DNA of 32,074 bases. It comes from Bauldia sp. Lineage in GTDB: Bacteria; Pseudomonadota; Alphaproteobacteria; Rhizobiales; Kaistiaceae. How positions within the stretch are numbered: the stretch's first letter is position 1; every line of letters begins with the position of its first letter. Below the pieces are notes generated by a model. The model worked only from the letters and a program-made list of their open reading frames with translations. It had not been told where the DNA came from and ran no database searches. Shown here piece by piece: positions 15,035 through 22,163 of the stretch. Position numbers and translations under genes: made by a program. The stretch lies in the NCBI GenBank assembly GCA_020442065.1, contig JAGRKZ010000095.1, forward strand, positions 691 to 32,764, read 5' to 3'.

Positions 15035-16288
15035 ATGGCCGACCTTTTCGAGAAGTGTGACGTCTTCATGCAGCGCATGCGCCGGGGCGCAGGCGACGAC
15101 TTCGACAAGCTTTCCGACGTCTTCTCGCGCGTCTTCCCGCTCGACAACTGCCGGCCGCACATCCAGATGCGCGGCCGCGAGCTGCTGCAGGTCTCGACCA
15201 ACGATTACCTCGGCTTCGCCCTCCACCCCGAGGCGGTCGCCGCGGCCCGCGCCGTCACCGACGAACACGGCGCCGGCACGCCGCTCGGCGCCCGGCCGCT
15301 GACGGGTACGACCGCGCTTCACCTCGAGCTCGAGGAGAAGCTGGCGAAGTTCCGCCGGACCGAGGCGTGCGCGGTGCACAATCTCGGCCTCGGCGCGATG
15401 GCCGGTACCATCGCCTGCCTGGTCGGCCGCAACGAGCGCGTCTTCGTCGATTCCTACGCCCATGGCTGCGTCCACGACGGCGCCCGCCTCGCCCGCGGCC
15501 AGGCCTCGTGGTTCAAGCACAACGACCTCGCCGACCTCGAGCGCCAGCTCAAGGAATGCCCGCTCGACCAGCCGAAGCTGATTGCCGTCGACGGAGTCTA
15601 CGGCATGTCGGGCGAGCTCGCGCCGCTGCCGGAGATCGTCGCGCTCAAGAACAAGTACAAGGCCCGCCTCCTCGTCGACGACGCCCACGGCACCGGCGTC
15701 CTCGGCGAGAACGGCCGCGGCACTGCGGAGCATTTCGGCGTCGAGGACGAGGTCGACCTCCACGGCGGCACCTTCGCCAAGTCGTTCGGCACCTTCGGCG
15801 GCTATATGTGCGGGCCGAAGAACGTCATCGAGTTCATCCGCTTCCAGTCGCAGGGTTATGTGCTCACCAAGGCCCTGCCCGCCGCGATCACCGCCGCCAC
15901 CATCAAGACGCTGGAACTGATGCAGCGGATGCCCGAGCGTCGGAAGAAGCTGTGGGACAACCTCAACATGCTTCGCGCCGGCCTTCGCAAGGCGGGGCTG
16001 ACCATCGGCAATCCCCAGGGCGCCGTGACCTCGGTATGGGCCAAGGGCATGCGCGCCCTGCCCACCATCTACGAGCTCGAGCACACCTACGGCATCATCG
16101 CCAACCTCGTGCTCTACCCGGCCGTGCCGATCAACACCTCGATCGTCCGCATCACGCTCTCCTGCCTTCACACGCCCGAAGACGTCCAGCGCGTGATCGA
16201 TGCCCTGGCCGAGATCCATGCCCGCGACCCGTTGCAGGACGGCGAGCCAGCCGAGATCTCGACGGCGCTGGCCGACAACCCGGTGTGA
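15035..16288 (+). CDS. Alpha-oxoamine synthase family PLP enzyme (serine palmitoyltransferase-like)
   Basis: The 417-residue enzyme belongs to the family that condenses an amino acid with an acyl thioester and releases CO2 (serine palmitoyltransferase, KBL, BioF, HemA). Landmarks are VSTNDYLGFALHPEA, GTPLGARPLTGTTALHLELE, the PLP-stacking His in DSYAHGCVHDGAR, LLVDDAHGTGVLG (PLP-binding Asp) and the Schiff-base Lys249 in GGTFAKSFGTFGGYM. The 45-residue N-terminal extension is longer than in BioF and more like serine palmitoyltransferase. The exact substrates cannot be read from the sequence. A GAGGGGG site precedes the ATG. Its stop overlaps the GTG of the next gene, so the two products probably act in one pathway, perhaps sphingoid or another amino-lipid. 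Confidence 0.88.
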   Translation: MADLFEKCDVFMQRMRRGAGDDFDKLSDVFSRVFPLDNCRPHIQMRGRELLQVSTNDYLGFALHPEAVAAARAVTDEHGAGTPLGARPLTGTTALHLELEEKLAKFRRTEACAVHNLGLGAMAGTIACLVGRNERVFVDSYAHGCVHDGARLARGQASWFKHNDLADLERQLKECPLDQPKLIAVDGVYGMSGELAPLPEIVALKNKYKARLLVDDAHGTGVLGENGRGTAEHFGVEDEVDLHGGTFAKSFGTFGGYMCGPKNVIEFIRFQSQGYVLTKALPAAITAATIKTLELMQRMPERRKKLWDNLNMLRAGLRKAGLTIGNPQGAVTSVWAKGMRALPTIYELEHTYGIIANLVLYPAVPINTSIVRITLSCLHTPEDVQRVIDALAEIHARDPLQDGEPAEISTALADNPV

Positions 16289-17433
16289 CCGGCGCCGTCG
16301 ACATCCGGCCGGTCGAGACGGCGGCCGACTGGGCCGCCTTCCACGCGCTGCGCCCGGCGCTCTACCGTGACGACCCCGCCTTCGTCCGGCCCCTCGCCTC
16401 GGAGGCCCGGCTCGCCATCGACGCCGCCCGCCATCCGTTCTGGCAGCACGCCGAGCGCCAGGCTTTCCTTGCCCGGCGGGACGGCCGTGTCGTCGGGCGC
16501 GTCGCGGCGATCGTCGATCGTCTCCACAACCAGCACTACGGCGACCGCACGGGCTTCTTCGGCTTCTTCGAGTGCGAAGACGATCGCGAAGCCGCCGCCG
16601 CGCTGATCGCCACGGCCGGCGACTGGCTTCGCGCCCGCGGTCTCGATGCCATCCGTGGCCCGGTCAACCCGTCGCTGAAGGGTGAGTTCGGCGTCGTGGT
16701 TCTCGGCAACGACGACCCGCCGGCAATCATGATGGCCCACACGCCGGCCCGCTACGGCCCGCTTCTGGAGTCGGTGGGCCTCGCCAAGGTCCACGATTTC
16801 CACGCCTTCGTCCTCGACAAGCAAGGCGTGCTCGGCAGGAGCGAGAACTGGACCAAGCTCAAGCGGCTGAAGGAGCGCATTCTCGCGCGGCACCCGGAAC
16901 TCCGCATCGAGCGGGCCAGCCGGCAGAACCTCGCTGCGACCCTCAAGGAGGTCAACGAGTTCGGCAACCGTATCCGCGAGACGGTGTGGGGCTTTACGCC
17001 GATCACCCCGGCCGAGCTCGCATTCCTGACCCACCGCATCATGCGGGTGATGATTCCGGAGCTGGTGCTGACGATGCGCCGCGACGACGAGCTGGTCGGC
17101 TATGTCATGGCCGTGCCCGACGTGAACCAGGCCCTTGCCCGCGCCCGGGGCGGCCCCGATCTGGTCCGTCTCGTCCAGATGCCGTTCCTGATGCCGAGGA
17201 TCCGGCGCGCACGCTTGTTCGGCATTGGCGCCGACCCGCGCCTCCGCGCCATCGGCATCCTGCCGGCGCTGTTTCAGGCCATGATCGAGGGCGCGCTGCA
17301 CCGCTTCGACGTCTTCGAGTTCGGCTGGATATCGGAGGCGAACCTTCAATCGCTCCGCGCCGTCCAGCACATCCTGCCGATGGAGCCGCGCAAGACCTAC
17401 CGTCTCTATGAGGCGCCTCTGATCCGCACCTGA
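16285..17433 (+). CDS. GNAT-like acyltransferase coupled to the alpha-oxoamine synthase
   Basis: The 382-residue protein looks like a long, probably two-domain GNAT-fold protein. The N-terminal half opens VDIRPVETAADWAAFHALRPALYRDDPAF and has an acetyltransferase-like strand, FLARRDGRVVGRVAAIVD. The second half includes VLTMRRDDELVGYVMAVPDVNQAL and IGADPRLRAIGILPALFQAM, the latter resembling an acyl-CoA-binding loop, and ends FEFGWISEANLQSLRAV. Proteins of this type occur next to lipid genes in proteobacteria, but I cannot name the reaction. The GTG start at 16285 overlaps the upstream stop (GTGA), which decides the start and implies coupling. N-acylation of the amine made by the upstream enzyme is a reasonable inference. 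The stop abuts the convergent RTX gene with no gap. Confidence 0.8.
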   Translation: MTGAVDIRPVETAADWAAFHALRPALYRDDPAFVRPLASEARLAIDAARHPFWQHAERQAFLARRDGRVVGRVAAIVDRLHNQHYGDRTGFFGFFECEDDREAAAALIATAGDWLRARGLDAIRGPVNPSLKGEFGVVVLGNDDPPAIMMAHTPARYGPLLESVGLAKVHDFHAFVLDKQGVLGRSENWTKLKRLKERILARHPELRIERASRQNLAATLKEVNEFGNRIRETVWGFTPITPAELAFLTHRIMRVMIPELVLTMRRDDELVGYVMAVPDVNQALARARGGPDLVRLVQMPFLMPRIRRARLFGIGADPRLRAIGILPALFQAMIEGALHRFDVFEFGWISEANLQSLRAVQHILPMEPRKTYRLYEAPLIRT

Positions 17434-18843
17434 TCACGCCACGACGATGTCGTCGGCGGTGATGTCCAGCTTGGGGTCGAGCGTTGCGATCAGGACGTCG
17501 CCCTTCCCCTTCTGCTTCTTGCCGTTGGCGTCATACCAGAGGTCGCCATGCTTCTCGTCATAGTAGACGAGGTGCTTGTCCTTCGACGGCTTCTTCTTGC
17601 CGCTGTCGAAGGCCTTGCTCTTGAGAACGCCGGGCTTGAGCTTCGGGAACACGGCCGCCGCCAGTTCGATCGTGTCGTCCTTTGACGAGAAGTCGGCAAT
17701 CTCGTCCGCGTTGGCCGTGGCCTGCTTCTTCGGCTTGATCGCAGCATTGAACACGAAGGTGTCGGGTCCGGCATTGCCGGTGAGAACATCGGACCCTGCG
17801 CCGCCATTGATCCGATTGGCGCCGCCATTGCCCTTGATGACGTTGGCGAGCGCATTGCCGGTTCCGTTGATCGCGGCGCCGCCTGTGAGGGTCAGGTTCT
17901 CGACATCCCCGCCAAGCGAATAGCTGATGCTGGCCTTGACCAGATCGATGCCCCCTCCTGCCGCTTCGCTGACCTTGTCGCCGCCGTCGTCGACCACATA
18001 GGTGTCGTTGCCGGAGCCGCCCGCCATCGTGTCGGCACCGGCGCCGCCGTCGAGGATATCGTCGCCCGCCCCGCCGTTCAGGGTGTCGGTGAGGTTCGAG
18101 CCCACGAGGCTGTCTGAACCTGAGGAGCCGTCGACTCTGACCTTGTCCTGCGCCGACCAGAATTCGAACTGAAGATCGGACAGGTCCACGTCGGAACCTT
18201 GAATGACCAGGGTGTTTGCGACGGGGCTCGAGTCAACGATCCGCGATATCTTCCCGGCACCGAGCTGGTCGGCGCGGAGCACGGCGACGGTGGCGGCGGA
18301 CGCCTGAGCGGCCGTGAATTCCAGTGTCTTGATCAGGGATATCTCGGCGACCGTGAAGTCGAACGAGCCGCCCCCCGCGACGACCTCGATGGCGTCGAAT
18401 GTGTAGAAGGAGCCGGTCAGGGTCTCTCCTGCAACGAGGTCGGACGGCGAGGTGTAAAGGAAGGCGTTGGAAACGCCGGCACCCGTCAGTTGGTCCGCCC
18501 CGCCTCCCCCCTCGAAACGATTGAAGGCCGCCGAACTGCCGAAGATCGTGTCGGCCAGTCCCTCACCGACCAGGACAAGTTGCGCGGCGACGACGAACGA
18601 GAACCCCTGCGCCGCCGTAAAGAGGCCGCTGATGCCTTCGATGCGGATTGTCGACAGAAAGCCCAGGCTTGGATCAGACTCGCCGAAGATCTGAACCTCG
18701 GTGGAAATCTGCACATCGTTGAATTGCGCAGCATCGAACGTCGCTTCTTCGGCGACCCCGTCGTCGTCGAATGTGATCTCGGTGATGTCGGCAAGGACGG
18801 TTCCCGAGTAGTCGAAGGATGTCTCGACCTTCAACGTCGCCAT
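17434..18843 (-). CDS. RTX calcium-binding protein with type I secretion signal
   Basis: The 469-residue protein has an N-terminal non-RTX region (1-235), calcium-binding repeats at about 240-362 (GGAGDDILDGGAGADTMAGG, GGAGSDVLTGNAGPDTFVF) and a C-terminal serralysin-type cap at 363-469. The cap ends ITADDIVVA, as expected for an ABC-exporter signal. Between two repeat blocks is a segment (GGIDLVKASISYSLGGDVEN, then LTLTGGAAINGTGN) common in large alphaproteobacterial RTX proteins. It should be secreted and calcium-folded; its activity is unknown. Its C-terminal cap is homologous to that of the RTX protein at 23921-25594. I chose the ATG at 18843 for the GGAGGA just upstream. It diverges from a double-HTH LuxR regulator. 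Confidence 0.88.
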   Translation of the reverse strand: MATLKVETSFDYSGTVLADITEITFDDDGVAEEATFDAAQFNDVQISTEVQIFGESDPSLGFLSTIRIEGISGLFTAAQGFSFVVAAQLVLVGEGLADTIFGSSAAFNRFEGGGGADQLTGAGVSNAFLYTSPSDLVAGETLTGSFYTFDAIEVVAGGGSFDFTVAEISLIKTLEFTAAQASAATVAVLRADQLGAGKISRIVDSSPVANTLVIQGSDVDLSDLQFEFWSAQDKVRVDGSSGSDSLVGSNLTDTLNGGAGDDILDGGAGADTMAGGSGNDTYVVDDGGDKVSEAAGGGIDLVKASISYSLGGDVENLTLTGGAAINGTGNALANVIKGNGGANRINGGAGSDVLTGNAGPDTFVFNAAIKPKKQATANADEIADFSSKDDTIELAAAVFPKLKPGVLKSKAFDSGKKKPSKDKHLVYYDEKHGDLWYDANGKKQKGKGDVLIATLDPKLDITADDIVVA

Positions 18844-18860
18844 GATCGGTTCCTCCGATC
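18844..18860 (-). promoter_or_regulatory. Shine-Dalgarno hairpin directly before the RTX start codon
   Basis: On the minus strand GATCGG, AGGAA, CCGATC runs straight into the ATG at 18843. The six-base arms are perfectly complementary and place the GGAGGA ribosome-binding site partly in the stem and partly in the loop. The RTX gene at 13969 has the same design with different bases. Confidence 0.55.
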
Positions 18861-18955
18861 TTGAGATGCGGCCGGCGTCAACCGACCTCTCATGCGCTTG
18901 AACGCCCGTCATCGCGATAGTTGCAGCCGGGCAGGACACGCGCCAATGGCAGGAA

Positions 18956-18971
18956 GTACCCGCGCGGGTAC
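18956..18971. promoter_or_regulatory. Perfect 16 bp palindrome between RTX and double-HTH luxR genes, candidate operator
   Basis: GTACCCGCGCGGGTAC is a perfect palindrome, 113 bp upstream of the RTX gene and 246 bp upstream of the regulator gene. It is the clearest dyad that I see in this 373 bp gene-free interval (18844-19216), which otherwise shows only the hairpin at 18844-18860. It differs in sequence from the palindrome at 13851, as expected if each regulator has its own site. Confidence 0.55.
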
Positions 18972-19216
18972 GGGAAACCGCACGAATCCGAGTATTCGCA
19001 TCGCCTGACGGTGGCATCCGCCGCCGCGCGCGACACCCTCCGCGCACCCTCACCGGCCATGGTTGGGTCCCGGGGCGGCTGACACCCATACCGGGAATAG
19101 GGCTGGACCGATCCCGCCACAGGCATAAAATGGGGGCGTTCGGCGCGACATGCGGCAATCGCTCGCCGTACTGACGTGGCGGCCACCTGGCAAGGCATCC
19201 TCCTCGCGGAGAAGCA

Positions 19217-20203
19217 ATGTCGACGGACGGCGCCCCGGCACCCAACTCGCTCAGCCCGCGCGAGCGTGACTGCTTGCGGCTGATGCTGTCCGGATTCGAC
19301 ACGGGTGCAGCGGCAGCGAGCCTCGGCATCTCGCCGTCGACCCTCAACAAGCATCTTGCTTCGGTGCGGCGGAAGCTCGGCGTGAGGCGGACGGCGCAGG
19401 CGCTGTTTCTGTGCATCCGGGAAGGCATCGGGGACCGGGCGCCGGTGATGTCGCGTGCGGATGGCGCCGCGATCGAGGACTTCGCCGCCGCTCTCGAAGG
19501 CTGCGCCGCCCTCGACGACACATTCACCGTGCTCCGCGCCTATGCCGCGAAATACGGGGTCACGCAGATAACCCTCGGCGTGTCGGCGGAGCCGCCCGGC
19601 CAGTTGACGAATGGCGCGCGGGCGATCGCCATGTCGTACTCGGACGACATGCAGCGGATGTACGACGACATGGGCGGCGCCCTCACCGACCCGACAGTGC
19701 CCTATACGGTGACGCATACGCGCGGGCTGCTGATCGACAACGAGCGCCTGATCATGGCCATGAAGCGGGAGCTGCCCAAGGCCGTAATGTCGATGGGCAG
19801 CGCCCTTCTCGACAACGAGATGCGCTTTGCCTTCCACCAGCCGGAGCGGGACGACGTCACGGGAGCTCCGATGCAGACCGCCTTCGTCATCGACCCGCGC
19901 GCGGTCGATGCGTATCGCGATGCCGATGCGCCCGCGCGCAGCATGCTCCGGGACATGTCGCGTGTCTTCTGGGATGCCGTCCAGGGACGGGGCATGCTGC
20001 GGGAGTTCGCGGGGCTGACCCCGCGTCAGGCCGAAGGGCTGATGCTCGCCGCGCGCGGGTTCACCGTGCCCGAGGCCGCGGAGCACATGCGGGTTTCGCA
20101 GCGCGCCGCGGAGAAGATTCTGGCGGCGGCCCGGAATCGTCTCGGCGCGAGGACGACGGCGGCTGCGGTGTACCGCGCGATGGTCTACCGCGCTCTGGCA
20201 TGA
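19217..20203 (+). CDS. LuxR-type regulator with helix-turn-helix domains at both ends
   Basis: The 328-residue protein carries two GerE/LuxR-type DNA-binding domains. The first is at 11-68 (SLSPRERDCLRLMLSGFDTG, ISPSTLNKHLASVRRKLGV) and the second at 265-325 (GLTPRQAEGLMLAARGFTV, VSQRAAEKILAAARNRLGA). Between them, residues 98-258 look like a ligand-binding region of the autoinducer-binding type, but I see no clear set of the usual acyl-homoserine-lactone contact residues. The usual LuxR protein has one such domain, at the C-terminus. The first domain is the better match to consensus; the second is more divergent. A GCGGAGAAG site precedes the ATG. The gene diverges from the RTX gene at 17434-18843 across a perfect palindrome. 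Confidence 0.88.
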   Translation: MSTDGAPAPNSLSPRERDCLRLMLSGFDTGAAAASLGISPSTLNKHLASVRRKLGVRRTAQALFLCIREGIGDRAPVMSRADGAAIEDFAAALEGCAALDDTFTVLRAYAAKYGVTQITLGVSAEPPGQLTNGARAIAMSYSDDMQRMYDDMGGALTDPTVPYTVTHTRGLLIDNERLIMAMKRELPKAVMSMGSALLDNEMRFAFHQPERDDVTGAPMQTAFVIDPRAVDAYRDADAPARSMLRDMSRVFWDAVQGRGMLREFAGLTPRQAEGLMLAARGFTVPEAAEHMRVSQRAAEKILAAARNRLGARTTAAAVYRAMVYRALA

Positions 20204-20294
20204 GCGGCCCGGCCTGTCGTCCCGGTTGTGGACTCTTCCTTGGCGATGGAATACCCCTGCGGATGCCGCTGGGGCGGTCGCTTAGGGGACTAAC

Positions 20295-22163
20295 CTGTTT
20301 CGAAACGCTCGGAGTGCGTCGCTCGATCTCGACGCGCTGTTCAATGCTTCGCCGAACGCCTACGTCCTGTTCGACCCAGGGCTGGTCATCGTCGGCTGCA
20401 ACGAAGCCTATCTTCGCGTCGTCGGCCGCGCTTCGCGCGACGAGATCGTCGGCCGCTACCTGTTCGACGCCTTTCCGAGCGACCCCGAGACGCCGAGCTA
20501 CAAGCTGCTCAAGGCCTCGCTCGACCGCGTGATCGAGACCGAAGAGAGCGACCACATCGCCCTCATCCCGTACGACACCTCGGGTCCCGGCCAACCGCCG
20601 CAGATGCGCTACTGGAGCGCGACCCACACGCCGGTCTTCGATGCCGACGGCCGGTTCCACCTCATCCTTCAGCACACCGAGGATGTCACGGAGCTCCAGC
20701 GGCTTCGCTCCGCCACTCGCCGGGACAACATGTCCGAGTCGAGCGTCCTGCGCCGCGCCGCGGAGGTCCAGGCGGCCAACAGCCTGCTCGCCTCGGAGGT
20801 CGACCTCGTCCGCAGCCTGTTCCGCCAGGCGCCGGGGTTCATGGCCCTGCTCGCCGGTCCCGACCATGTCTTCCAGCTCGCCAACGCCGCCTACGAAGAC
20901 CTCGTCGGCCGCCACGACCTGATCGGTCTCCGCCTCGCCGAGGCTCTGCCGGAAGTCGTCGGCCAGGGCTTCGTCGAGCTTCTCGACCAGGTGATGAGGA
21001 CGGGCGAGCCTTTCATCGGCCGCGGGGTTCTGGTGCAGCTCGCGCCGACGCCGGGCGACCCGCCGGTCGATCACTTCCTCGACTTCATCTACCAGCCATA
21101 CCGCGATGCGTCCGGCGAGGTTGTCGGAGTCTTCGTCCAGGGCCACGACATTACCGAGCAGAAGAAGGCCGAGCAGGACGTGTTCCGCCAGACCGAGATC
21201 CTCCGTCTCGCCCAGGAGGCCGGCGGCTTCGGCACCTTCGAATGGGATCTTGCCACCGGTCTGCTGACGGCCTCGCCGGCCTTCCGCCGCCTCTACGGCT
21301 TCGACGGCGTGGAGGAGATTCCGGTTCGTGCGTTCCAGGAGCGTGTCCACCCCGACGACGCAGCCAAACTCGCCACCAGCCCGGGCCAGACGCTCGAGGA
21401 GGCGCTGCAGTATGCCGAGTACCGCGTGCGCCAGCCCTCGGGCGACTACATCTGGGTCGGCCGCCAGGGCACCGTTCTCAACGACGCTCAGGGCCGCCCC
21501 TCGCGCGTCGTCGGCGCCGTCCACGACATCACCCGCCGCAAGCAGTTCGAGGCCCAGCTCGAGACCCTCGCCCGCGAGAGCACCCACCGGGTCAAGAACC
21601 TCCTCGCCATCGTCCAGGCGATCGTCAGCCAGACGCTGCGCAAGGCCTCCGACATCGACAGCGCCTCGCTCGCCATCCGCCAGCGGCTCATGGCGATCGC
21701 CGCCACCCAGACGGCGCTCACCAATGGAACGGTCGCCGAGAGCGACCTCGACACGCTGGTGCGGAGCGCGCTCGAGCTCCATACCCAGACCCCGGGCCGC
21801 GTCCGCATCGCCGGCCCGAACGTCGTCATCGACGGCAAGACGGCCCTTGGCCTCACCCTCGTCCTCCACGAGCTCGGCACCAACGCGGTCAAGTACGGCG
21901 CGCTGTCGCGCGAAGGCGGCCACGTCGACATCGCCTGGACGATCGAGGCCGGCGGCCGTCACGCCGACCTGAGCTGGCGGGAGTCGGGCGGCCCGCGGGT
22001 CACGGCGCCCGCCCGGCAGGGCTTCGGCTCCCACCTTATCGCCAGGAGCCTGCCGCCGGTCGACGGCGTCGAGGCGACGATCGACTATGCGCCGACCGGG
22101 CTCGTCTTCCGCGTCCGCCTCGCCGTCGGCGGCGCCGAGGAGGGATCACCGCCGGCTCAGTAG
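20295..22163 (+). CDS. HWE-family sensor histidine kinase with three PAS domains, probable CTG start
   Basis: The protein has PAS1 at about 10-135 (LDALFNASPNAYVLFDPGLV), PAS2 at 170-288 (LFRQAPGFMALLAGPDHVFQ), PAS3 at 305-415, and an HWE kinase core with phospho-acceptor His431 in ESTHRVKNLLAIVQAIV, the N-box VLHELGTNAVKYGALS and the diagnostic LSWRESGG. There is no membrane segment, so it is a cytosolic sensor. PAS1 coding begins just after an in-frame TAG at 20283, and no ATG, GTG or TTG occurs in frame until GTG 20529, which would delete most of PAS1. A CTG at 20295 lies six bases after AGGGG and gives 622 residues, my preferred start. HWE kinases often feed the general stress response; no partner regulator is nearby. 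Confidence 0.85.
   Translation: MFRNARSASLDLDALFNASPNAYVLFDPGLVIVGCNEAYLRVVGRASRDEIVGRYLFDAFPSDPETPSYKLLKASLDRVIETEESDHIALIPYDTSGPGQPPQMRYWSATHTPVFDADGRFHLILQHTEDVTELQRLRSATRRDNMSESSVLRRAAEVQAANSLLASEVDLVRSLFRQAPGFMALLAGPDHVFQLANAAYEDLVGRHDLIGLRLAEALPEVVGQGFVELLDQVMRTGEPFIGRGVLVQLAPTPGDPPVDHFLDFIYQPYRDASGEVVGVFVQGHDITEQKKAEQDVFRQTEILRLAQEAGGFGTFEWDLATGLLTASPAFRRLYGFDGVEEIPVRAFQERVHPDDAAKLATSPGQTLEEALQYAEYRVRQPSGDYIWVGRQGTVLNDAQGRPSRVVGAVHDITRRKQFEAQLETLARESTHRVKNLLAIVQAIVSQTLRKASDIDSASLAIRQRLMAIAATQTALTNGTVAESDLDTLVRSALELHTQTPGRVRIAGPNVVIDGKTALGLTLVLHELGTNAVKYGALSREGGHVDIAWTIEAGGRHADLSWRESGGPRVTAPARQGFGSHLIARSLPPVDGVEATIDYAPTGLVFRVRLAVGGAEEGSPPAQ

Noticed and set aside
15367..16284. Long in-frame upstream extension of the GNAT-like gene
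   Set aside because: The extension is an arginine-rich shadow inside the alpha-oxoamine synthase gene; the GNAT domain begins only after the GTG at 16285.
18844..19527. Upstream extension of the RTX gene frame to 19527
   Set aside because: It would overlap the divergent regulator gene, has low-complexity Arg/Pro-rich translation, and the ATG at 18843 has a good ribosome-binding site.
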